Positions 16,190 through 24,042 of a stretch of DNA of 64,000 bases are shown here, in pieces; positions within the stretch are counted from its first letter, which is position 1, and every line of letters begins with the position of its first letter. The notes beneath the pieces are model-generated. The model did no database searches. It saw only the letters and a list, made by a program, of their open reading frames with translations, and was not told the DNA's origin. Made by a program: the position numbers and the translations under genes. This stretch comes from Allobosea sp. UNC402CLCol (lineage in GTDB: Bacteria; Pseudomonadota; Alphaproteobacteria; Rhizobiales; Beijerinckiaceae), in assembly GCF_000745475.1 (NCBI RefSeq), contig NZ_KN050692.1:637955-701954 (forward strand), in the 5' to 3' direction.

Positions 16190-19100
16190 ATGCTGCATGA
16201 GCTCTCGCGCCGCCAGTTCATGAAAGCCGCAGGAGCGGGGATCGGCGGATCTGTCGTCGCCGCGCTCGGATTCGGCGGGGCTGAGGAAGCCCTCGCCCAG
16301 GCCGTGCGACCTTTCAAGCTGACGGGCACGACTGAAACCCGAAACACCTGCCCGTACTGCTCCGTCGCCTGCGGCGTCATCATGTACGGCCTCGGCGACG
16401 GGTCCAAGAACGCCCATCCCGCGATCATCCATATCGAGGGCGACCCCGACCATCCGACCAATCGCGGCACGCTCTGCCCGAAGGGTTCCGCCCTTCTCGA
16501 CTTCGTCCATTCCGAGACGCGCACCAAGGTCCCGCAATATCGGGGGCCGGGCGAGCGCGAATTCCGGCAGATCAGCTGGGGCGAGGCGCTCGACCGCATC
16601 GCGCGACTGATGAAGGACGATCGCGACAAGAACTTCATCAAGACCAATCAGGACGGCGTCACGGTCAATCGCTGGCTGACGACGGGCTTCCTGGCGGCGT
16701 CGGCGACCACCAACGAAACGGCGTTCCTGACCTACAAGGTCGTCCGAAGTCTCGGGATATTGGCGTTCGACAACCAGGCGCGCGTTTGACACGGACCGAC
16801 GGTGGCCAGTCTGGCCCCAACATTCGGTCGCGGTGCGATGACCAACTCCTGGACGGACATCAAGAACACCGACCTCATCGTCGTCATGGGCGGCAACGCC
16901 GCCGAAGCGCATCCTTGCGGCTTCAAATGGGTCACTGAGGCGAAGGCCCAGCGCGGCGCCAAGCTGATCGTCGTCGATCCGCGCTTCACGCGCACGGCCT
17001 CGGTCGCGGATTTCTACGCGCCGATCCGGCAAGGCACCGACATCGCTTTCCTGCTCGGGGTGATCAAGTACTGCATCGATAACGACAAGATCCAACACGA
17101 CTATGTGCGCGCCTTCACCAACGCGCCCTATATCGTGAAGGAGGGCTTCGGCTATCAGGACGGTTTGTTCACCGGCTACGACGAGGCCAAGCGCGACTAT
17201 GACCGCTCGAGCTGGGAATACGAGCTCGGGCCGGACGGCTATGTCCAGATCGACGAGACGCTGCAGCATCCGCGCTGCGTCTACCAGCTCCTGAAGAAGC
17301 ATATCGCGGTCTACACGCCGGAGATGGTCGAGCGCATCTGCGGCACGCCAAAGGACAAGTATCTCACGATCTGCAAGATGATCGCGGAGACCTCGGCGCG
17401 CGACAAGGTCATGACCTCGATGTACGCGCTCGGCTGGACGCAGCACTCCAAGGGCTCGCAGAACATCCGCTCCATGGCGATGCTGCAGCTCATGCTCGGC
17501 AATATCGGCATGCGCGGCGGCGGCATGAATGCGCTGCGCGGGCACTCCAACATCCAGGGGCTCACCGACATCGGCCTGATGTCGAACCTGATCCCGGGCT
17601 ATCTGACGCTCGGGACCGACAAGGAGGTCGATTTTTCGACCTATATGTCGACGCGCGGCTTCAAGCCGCTCAGGCCCAACCAGATGAGCTACTGGCAGAA
17701 CTACAAGAAGTTCATGGTGAGCTTCCTGAAGTCGATGTGGGGGCCGGCGGCGACGGCGGAGAACGACTTCGCCTATCAGTGGCTACCGAAGCTCGACGTG
17801 CCCGGCTACGACGTGCTGCGCACCTTCGAGCTGATGAGCCAGGGCAAGGTCAACGGCTATTTCTGCCAGGGCTTCAACCCGCTGCTCTCCTTCCCCAACC
17901 GGGGCAAGGTCACGGCCTCGCTGTCGAAGCTGAAGTTCCTCGTGGTGATGGACCCGCTGCAGACCGAGACGGCGCGGTTCTGGAAGGACGAGGGCGTCCA
18001 TAACGACGTCAAGCCCGAGGACATCAAGACCGAGGTCTTCGAGCTGCCGACGAGCTGCTTCGCCGAGGACGAGGGCTCGCTGGTCAATTCCGGCCGCTGG
18101 CTGCAATGGCACTGGCCGGGCGCCGAGCCTCCGGGCGAGGCCAAGCACGACAACTGGATCATGGCGCAGCTCCATATGCGCCTGCGCGCGCTCTACCAGA
18201 AGGAGGGCGGGGCCTTCCCCGATCCGATCGTCAATCTCCACTGGCCCTATCGCGATCCGGGCGAGCCCGAGCCGGACGAGATGGCCAAGGAGATGAACGG
18301 CTATGTCGTCTCGACGGTGACCGACCCGGTCGACCCGAGCAAGGTCATCCTGGAGAAGGGCAAGCAGGTCGACACCTTCGGGCAATTGCGCGACGACGGC
18401 TCGACCGCCTGCGGCTGCTGGATCTATTCCGGCTGCTGGACCGAGAAGGGCAATATGATGGCCCGCCGGGACACCAGCGACCCCGGCAATACCGGCGCCT
18501 ATTCGAACTGGGCCTTCTCCTGGCCGGCGAACCGCCGGATCCTCTACAACCGCGCCTCGGCCGATCTCGACGGCAAGGCCTGGGATCCGAAGCGCAAGCT
18601 GATCGAGTGGAACGGCACGGCCTGGGCGGGCTTCGACGTGCCGGACATCGCGCCCGGCGCCAAGCCGCAGGATGTCGGCCCCTTCATCATGAATCCGGAG
18701 GGGACCGCACGGCTCTTCGCCCGGGCGATGATGAAGGACGGCCCCTTCCCGGCCCATTACGAGCCCTTCGAGAGCCCGGTCGCCAACGTGCTCGCCCCGA
18801 AGATCCGCGGCAACCCGGCCGCGCGCATCTTCAAGGACGATCTCGCGGCGCTCGGAACCTCGGACAAGTTCCCCTATGCCGCGACCTCCTACCGCCTGAC
18901 CGAGCATTTCCACTTCTGGACCAAGCATGTCTGGGTCAATGCGGTGCTGCAGCCGGAGTTCTTCGTCGAGATCAGCGAGCAGCTCGCCGCGGAGAAGAAC
19001 ATCCAGAAGGGCGGCTGGGTGAAGGTCTCGTCCAACCGCGGCTCGGTCTATGCCAAGGCGATGGTGACCAAGCGCATCAAGCCGCTGATCTGCGACGGCA

Positions 19101-19273
19101 AGACCGTCCATATCGTCGGCATCCCGCTCCATTGGGGCTTCACCGGTGCAGCGCGCAAGGGCTTCGGCCCGAACAGCCTCACCCCGTTCGTCGGCGACGC
19201 CAATATCGAGACGCCCGAGTTCAAGGCGTTCCTCGTGAATGTCGAGCCGTCGAACGGGCCGGCGACGAGCTAG
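16190..19273 (+). CDS. fdoG: Formate dehydrogenase alpha subunit, selenocysteine-containing (FdoG/FdnG type)
   Basis: Catalytic Mo/W-bis-MGD subunit that oxidises formate to CO2. The gene reads through an in-frame TGA at 16787-16789, selenocysteine 200, giving 1027 residues, close to E. coli FdnG (about 1015). The ATG at 16190 follows GGGAGG and starts a twin-arginine signal (SRRQFMKAAGAG), so the enzyme faces the periplasm. A [4Fe-4S] motif NTCPYCSVACGV with LCPKG precedes the Sec. Flanks DNQARV before and HGPTVASLAPTFGRGAMTN-type sequence after the Sec match FdnG closely, as do GGGMNALRGHSNIQGLTD and RLTEHFHFWTKH. A SECIS-like hairpin follows the TGA. Beta and gamma subunits, fdhE and the Sec machinery follow. 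Confidence 0.97.
16787..16828 (+). promoter_or_regulatory. Bacterial SECIS element for Sec insertion in fdoG
   Basis: Begins with the Sec TGA. A lower stem ACCGA (16795-16799) pairs with TCGGT (16824-16828). The apical hairpin is GG, bulged T (16803), GGCC, loop AGTCT, GGCC, CC. The bulged U and the GU in the loop are the features SelB recognises in the E. coli fdhF and fdnG SECIS. Paired by hand; folding software was not run. Confidence 0.88.
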
Positions 19274-19286
19274 GGAGGCGAAGACC

Positions 19287-20204
19287 ATGGGATTGCAGAG
19301 CCAGGACTTCGCCCGCATCTCGGCGACCAATATGCGGCCGCCGGATGTCCGCCACGATTTCGAGGTGGCGAAGCTCATCGACGTCTCGAAATGCATCGGC
19401 TGCAAGGCATGCCAGTCGGCCTGCCTGGAATGGAACAATCTGCGCGAGGAGGTCGGCTTCAACACCGGCTCCTATGACAATCCGCACGATCTGACGCCGA
19501 ACAGCTGGACGCTGATGCGGTTCACCGAATGGGAGAACCCGCAGAGCGGCAATCTCGAATGGCTGATCCGCAAGGATGGCTGCATGCATTGCGCCGATCC
19601 GGGCTGCCTCAAGGCCTGCCCCTCGCCGGGCGCGATCGTGCAGTACAACAACGGCATCGTCGATTTCGTCTCGGAGAACTGCATCGGCTGCGGCTATTGC
19701 GTGAAGGGCTGCCCCTTCAACATCCCGCGCATCAGCCAGACCGATCACAAGGCCTATAAGTGCACGCTCTGCTCGGATCGGGTCTCCGTCGGCCAGGCGC
19801 CGGCCTGCGCCAAGGCCTGCCCGACGGGGGCGATCACCTTCGGCACCAAGCAGGCGCAGCTCACCTTCGCGCAGACGCGCGTCGCGGATCTCAAGTCGCG
19901 CGGCTTCCAGAATGCCGGCATCTACGACCCGCCGGGCGTCGGCGGCACGCATGTGATGTATGTGCTCCACCATGCCGACCAGCCGCAGCTCTATGCCGGG
20001 CTGCCCAACAATCCGCGGATCAGCCAGGTCGTCGAATTGTGGAAGGGCCTGACCAAATATGCCGGCATGGCGGCGATCGGCTTCGCCGCCGCCTTCGCCT
20101 TCGTCCATGGCATCGTGGCCCGGCGCAACGATGTCAGCCGCGCCGAGGACCGCGAGGCCGAGCATGTGATCGACGAGGAGGCAGCCCGTGGTCGTCAGGC
20201 GTGA
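19287..20204 (+). CDS. fdoH: Formate dehydrogenase iron-sulfur (beta) subunit
   Basis: Electron-transfer subunit with four [4Fe-4S] clusters, 305 residues. Cysteine groups are clear: KCIGCKACQSACLEW, GCMHCADPGCLKACPSPGAI, NCIGCGYCVKGCPFNIPRI and CTLCSDRVSVGQAPACAKAC. A C-terminal membrane helix (YAGMAAIGFAAAFAFVHGIV) anchors it, as in E. coli FdnH/FdoH. The ATG at 19287 was chosen because GGGAGG lies 10 bases upstream and the protein then starts MGLQSQDFARISATN, the usual beginning; the frame also runs farther 5' inside fdoG. Its 3' end overlaps the start of the gamma subunit gene by 17 bases. Confidence 0.96.
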   Translation: MGLQSQDFARISATNMRPPDVRHDFEVAKLIDVSKCIGCKACQSACLEWNNLREEVGFNTGSYDNPHDLTPNSWTLMRFTEWENPQSGNLEWLIRKDGCMHCADPGCLKACPSPGAIVQYNNGIVDFVSENCIGCGYCVKGCPFNIPRISQTDHKAYKCTLCSDRVSVGQAPACAKACPTGAITFGTKQAQLTFAQTRVADLKSRGFQNAGIYDPPGVGGTHVMYVLHHADQPQLYAGLPNNPRISQVVELWKGLTKYAGMAAIGFAAAFAFVHGIVARRNDVSRAEDREAEHVIDEEAARGRQA

Positions 20205-20883
20205 AGAGGAGCGCACGACCGTCGACCGTTATCCCGGCCGCGTGCGCGTCAATCACTGGGTCACCGCGATCTCGCTGATCCTGCTCGCTCTCAGCGGGGC
20301 GGCGCTGTTCCATCCCTCGCTGTTCTTCCTGTCGGGCCTGTTCGGCGGCGGCGCGAACACCCGCGCCCTGCATCCCTGGATCGGCGTCGTGCTGCTGGCG
20401 AGCTTCGCCATCCTCTTCGTCCAGATGGTCAGATACAATTTCTGGCAGAAGGTCGACACGCAATGGATGCGCCATATCGGCGAGGTGATGTCGGGCCATG
20501 AGGAGAACCTGCCCGAGATCGGCAAGTACAACGGCGCCCAGAAGATCGTCTTCTGGCTGATGACGCTGCTGATCCTCGTCCTGTTCGGCACGGGGATCAT
20601 GATCTGGTACGAGTATTTCGGCGCGAGCTTCACCATCGAGCAGCAGCGCTTCGGCCATATCATCCACGCGCTCGCGGCGGTCGCGATGCTGCTGGTCGTC
20701 ATCGTCCATATCTATGCCGGCTTCTATGTGCGCGGCACGATGGGCGCGATGACGGAGGGTAAGGTGACGGGCGGCTGGGCTTTCCGCCACCATCGGCTCT
20801 GGCTGCGCCAGGAGGCGCGCGAGGGCGTGATCGACGAACGCCAGACACCACCGCGCCGCCACACTGTCGGCCCGGCCGAGTAG
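20188..20883 (+). CDS. fdoI: Formate dehydrogenase cytochrome b556 (gamma) subunit
   Basis: Membrane diheme cytochrome b, 231 residues with four hydrophobic helices, which passes formate electrons to quinone. Likely haem ligands are the histidines in RVNHWVTAISL, ALHPWIGVVLL and the pair in GHIIHALAAVAMLLVVIVHI. It starts at GTG (20188) behind GAGGAGG and overlaps the beta-subunit gene by 17 bases, implying coupled translation and equal amounts. The C terminus is a charged cytoplasmic tail. The three subunits together make a membrane-bound, periplasm-facing FdnGHI/FdoGHI complex. Confidence 0.95.
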   Translation: MVVRREEERTTVDRYPGRVRVNHWVTAISLILLALSGAALFHPSLFFLSGLFGGGANTRALHPWIGVVLLASFAILFVQMVRYNFWQKVDTQWMRHIGEVMSGHEENLPEIGKYNGAQKIVFWLMTLLILVLFGTGIMIWYEYFGASFTIEQQRFGHIIHALAAVAMLLVVIVHIYAGFYVRGTMGAMTEGKVTGGWAFRHHRLWLRQEAREGVIDERQTPPRRHTVGPAE

Positions 20884-20953
20884 CAATATCCTTGCATGCG
20901 GGGCGGCCGGGCCGCTCCGCCTCCCGTGACCCGTGCGGTTCGAGAGGACCAGA

Positions 20954-21874
20954 ATGAGTGATGCTCCGGGCTTCGCGCCCTTCGAGGAAGTCGGCATCGC
21001 CGAGCGCGACAAGCCGCCCTTCATCCGCCTGCCCTTGCCGGAGACGCTGTTCGGGCTGCGCGCCATGCGCTTCGCAGCGCTCGCGCCCGGCCACCAGCTC
21101 GAGCCCTATCTGAGCTTCCTGGCCGCGCTGTCGAAGGCGCAGGACGAGCTCGCGCGCACCTTGCCGCCCCCTGCCCTGCCCACCTTGGGCGAGCTTCGGA
21201 TGCGGGCCGCCAATGCCATGCCGCTCCTGCCCCGCGAAGATCTTGCCGACGATCCGGCCGCCTCGGCCGCGCTCGACGGGCTGGCGAAGCTGCTGGCAGG
21301 CGTCGCCATGCCGGACCTTGCCCGCGCGGCCCTCGAACGGGCCATGGCGGTCGATGACGAAGGCCGCCGCGCGATGTTCGCCGCGGTGCTGGCCGATGCG
21401 ATCCCGGTCGAGGCGGTAGCCGAGCACATCTTCGCCGCCGCGGCCTTGCAGGTCGTCGCGGCCCGCTGCGTGGCGCAGCTCGACCCGCTCCTGCCGCAGC
21501 CGGTCGCGGATGGCGTCTGCCCTTGTTGCGGCGGGCCGCCGGTAACGAGTTCGATCGTCGCCGACGTCAATGTCGAGGGCGTGCGCTATGTGCAGTGCTC
21601 GCTCTGCGCGGCGCAATGGAACCATGTCCGGGTGAAATGCGTCACCTGCGGCTCGACCAAGGGCATCGCCTATCAGGCGATCGAGGGCATCGCCGACACG
21701 ATCAAGGCCGAGACCTGCGACGAATGCCGGACCTATGTGAAGATCCTGAACCGCCGCAAGGATACGGAGCTGGAACCCGTCGCCGACGATATCGCGAGCC
21801 TCGGCCTCGATCTGCTGGTGACGGAGGCCGGCTGGAAACGGGCGGGGGTGAATCCGTTCCTGCTCGGCTATTGA
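20954..21874 (+). CDS. fdhE: Formate dehydrogenase accessory protein FdhE
   Basis: Cytoplasmic chaperone needed to mature Tat-exported formate dehydrogenase, 306 residues. The C-terminal half has rubredoxin-like cysteine pairs typical of FdhE: CPCCGGPP, CSLCAAQW, CVTCGSTK and CDECRTY, and ends in DLLVTEAGWKRAGVNPFLLG. The ATG at 20954 follows GAGAGGA and gives MSDAPGF; the frame extends a few codons farther 5'. It sits 70 bases after fdoI, so it belongs to the same operon, and selA follows after 28 bases. The sulfurase-like factor FdhD, also needed by such enzymes, is not in this window. Confidence 0.95.
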   Translation: MSDAPGFAPFEEVGIAERDKPPFIRLPLPETLFGLRAMRFAALAPGHQLEPYLSFLAALSKAQDELARTLPPPALPTLGELRMRAANAMPLLPREDLADDPAASAALDGLAKLLAGVAMPDLARAALERAMAVDDEGRRAMFAAVLADAIPVEAVAEHIFAAAALQVVAARCVAQLDPLLPQPVADGVCPCCGGPPVTSSIVADVNVEGVRYVQCSLCAAQWNHVRVKCVTCGSTKGIAYQAIEGIADTIKAETCDECRTYVKILNRRKDTELEPVADDIASLGLDLLVTEAGWKRAGVNPFLLGY

Positions 21875-21902
21875 CGATCATGCGTCTCCCGGAGGGAGCC
21901 TG

Positions 21903-23309
21903 ATGAACAGACCCGAACGCTTCCGCCCCCCTTCGGTCGACGAGATCCTGCGCAGCGGCGAAGGCGCCCTCGCCATCGCCCGCCATGGCCGCAGCGAGAC
22001 GACGCAGGCCGTGCGGCAGGTGCTGGAGCGGATGCGGCAGAGCGAGACCTCTCACTCCGCCTCGGCCGAGACCATCGCGCGCATGGCGCTCGATGTGCTG
22101 GAGGAGCGCGGGCGGCCGTCGCAGCGCCCCGTCATCAACCTCACTGGCACGGTGCTGCACACCAATCTCGGCCGCGCCCTGCTGGCCGAAGAGGCGATCG
22201 AAGCCGTCGTCACCGCGATGCGTGCGCCGACCAATCTCGAATATGAGATCGAGGCCGGACAGCGCGGCGAGCGTGACGCGCATGTGCGCGGCCTGATCCG
22301 GGAATTGACCGGCGCCGAGGATGCGGTGCTGGTCAACAACAATGCCTCGGCGGTTCTGCTCGTGCTCAACACCCTCGCCCGGGATCGCGAGGCCATCGTC
22401 TCGCGCGGCGAGCTGATCGAGATCGGCGGCGCCTTCCGCATGCCGGATATCATGGGCCGCGCCGGCGCGATCCTGCGCGAGGTCGGCACCACCAATCGCA
22501 CGCATCTCAAGGACTATGCCGAGGCCATCGGCCCTGAGACCGGATTGCTGCTGAAGGTGCACACCTCGAACTATGTCGTGCAGGGCTTCACGGCGGAGGT
22601 GGAGCCGGCAGAGCTGGCGAAGCTCGCTCGCACCCACGACCTGCCTTTCGTCGACGATCTCGGCTCGGGCACGCTGATCGATCTCGCCCGCTGGGGGCTG
22701 CGGCACGAAAAGACCGTGCAGGACGCGCTGAAGGGCGGGGCCGATCTCGTCACCTTTTCGGGCGACAAGCTGCTCGGGGGCCCGCAGGCCGGCATCGTTG
22801 CCGGGCGGAAGGATCTGATCGCCAGGCTCGCCAGGAATCCGCTGAAGCGCGCGCTCCGGCTCGACAAGCTCCGCCTCGCGGCGCTGGAGGCGACGCTCAG
22901 GCTCTATCGCGACCCCGACCGGCTGGCCGAGCGCCTGCCGACGCTGCGCCTGTTCACACGGAAGGCCGCGGAGCTGCGCGCGCTGGCCGAGCGGCTGCGG
23001 CCACAGGTAGCGGCCGCGCTCGGTGCCGGCTGGGAGGTCGAGACGATCGACTGCGCCAGCCAGATCGGCTCCGGCGCGTTGCCGCTGGAGACGCTGCCGA
23101 GCGCGGGGCTGGCGATCGCGCCGGCCGGCAAGGCCAGCGGCGGCGCCGTCGAGGCCTTGGCCGCCGCCTTCCGGGCCGTGCCGGTGCCGGTGATCGGGCG
23201 CATCGCACAAGGCGCGCTCGTCCTCGATCTGCGTTGCCTCGAAGACGAAGCGCTCTTCGCCGCACAGCTCGCGGCGTTGACGCCCGGAGGCGGCGATGGG
23301 CTGGCTTGA
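21903..23309 (+). CDS. selA: L-seryl-tRNA(Sec) selenium transferase SelA
   Basis: PLP enzyme converting Ser-tRNA(Sec) to Sec-tRNA(Sec) with selenophosphate; 468 residues, a normal SelA length, active as a large ring in the cytoplasm. The PLP lysine is K289 in the conserved FSGDKLLGGPQAG. Other family blocks are NLTGTVLHTNLGRALL, NLEYEIEAGQRGERD, VHTSNYVVQGFTAEV and DDLGSGTLIDLA. The ATG at 21903 lies 7 bases after GGAGGG. The gene follows fdhE by 28 bases, and its 3' end overlaps the next gene by 14 bases. Confidence 0.97.
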   Translation: MNRPERFRPPSVDEILRSGEGALAIARHGRSETTQAVRQVLERMRQSETSHSASAETIARMALDVLEERGRPSQRPVINLTGTVLHTNLGRALLAEEAIEAVVTAMRAPTNLEYEIEAGQRGERDAHVRGLIRELTGAEDAVLVNNNASAVLLVLNTLARDREAIVSRGELIEIGGAFRMPDIMGRAGAILREVGTTNRTHLKDYAEAIGPETGLLLKVHTSNYVVQGFTAEVEPAELAKLARTHDLPFVDDLGSGTLIDLARWGLRHEKTVQDALKGGADLVTFSGDKLLGGPQAGIVAGRKDLIARLARNPLKRALRLDKLRLAALEATLRLYRDPDRLAERLPTLRLFTRKAAELRALAERLRPQVAAALGAGWEVETIDCASQIGSGALPLETLPSAGLAIAPAGKASGGAVEALAAAFRAVPVPVIGRIAQGALVLDLRCLEDEALFAAQLAALTPGGGDGLA

Positions 23310-24042
23310 TCGGCTGCGCCACAAGGACAACTCCGGCGCGGAGGATGTGGCTGCCGCCATGGCGCGCGCCACTGATGCCGTCGAGCGCGGCGACCATCGC
23401 GCCGCACTGGCGCTCTGGGGGCCGCTCGCCCATGCCGGCATCGCGCGGGCCCAGAACAATATCGGCGCCTGTTTCGCCGAAGGGCTCGGGGTGGAGCGCG
23501 ATCTGGCGCTGGCGTTGCGCTGGCTGACGCTGGCCGCGAATAGCGGTGATCCGGTCGGGCAGCGCAATCTCGCAGCGCTCCATTTCAGGGGCGACGGCGT
23601 CGCGCAGAGCGATGACGAGGCGATGCGGCTCTACCGGCTGGCGGCAGAACAGGACGATGCCCCGGCGCAGGACATGCTGTCCTGGATGCTGCTCGAAAGC
23701 GGCCTGCCCGAGGCGCGGGCGGAAGCCCTGCGCTGGGCGAAAGCCGCCGCCGAGGCCGGCATCGCGACCAGCATGACCCGGCTCGGCATGATGTTCCACG
23801 ACGCGCTCGGCGTGGAGCGCGATCCGGCTGCGGCCGCCGAATGGTGGCGGCGCGGCATGGCCGCCGGCGATCCCGATTCCGAAGCCATGCTTGGCGCCGC
23901 GACCCTGCTCGGCCAGGGCGTGGCTCAGGATTCCGAGCGCGCGCTTTCCCTGCTGCTCTCGGCCGAAGCCAAGGGCAGCCGTCTCGCCGCGCCCTTCATC
24001 AAGGCCGCGCGCGCCGCCTCCCCGATCGAGGCCGCGCCATGA
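23296..24042 (+). CDS. Sel1-like repeat (tetratricopeptide-type) protein between selA and selB
   Basis: 248 residues of tandem Sel1-like repeats: AQNNIGACFAEGLGVERDLA, GQRNLAALHFRGDGVAQSDD, TSMTRLGMMFHDALGVERDP and SEAMLGAATLLGQGVAQDSE. Sel1 repeats form a helical solenoid used for protein-protein contacts; no catalytic motif or signal peptide is seen, so it is probably cytoplasmic. The start overlaps the selA end by 14 bases and the stop overlaps the selB start as ATGA, so it is coupled to both. That placement suggests a scaffold or assembly role in selenoprotein synthesis, but this is inference. The name Sel1 refers to a eukaryotic repeat and not to selenium. Confidence 0.88.
   Translation: MGWLDRLRHKDNSGAEDVAAAMARATDAVERGDHRAALALWGPLAHAGIARAQNNIGACFAEGLGVERDLALALRWLTLAANSGDPVGQRNLAALHFRGDGVAQSDDEAMRLYRLAAEQDDAPAQDMLSWMLLESGLPEARAEALRWAKAAAEAGIATSMTRLGMMFHDALGVERDPAAAAEWWRRGMAAGDPDSEAMLGAATLLGQGVAQDSERALSLLLSAEAKGSRLAAPFIKAARAASPIEAAP

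Noticed and set aside
16787..16789. In-frame TGA in fdoG as a nonsense mutation or frameshift
   Set aside because: Frames on both sides match, flanking residues equal those around Sec in FdnG, a SECIS-type hairpin follows and the full Sec machinery is downstream.
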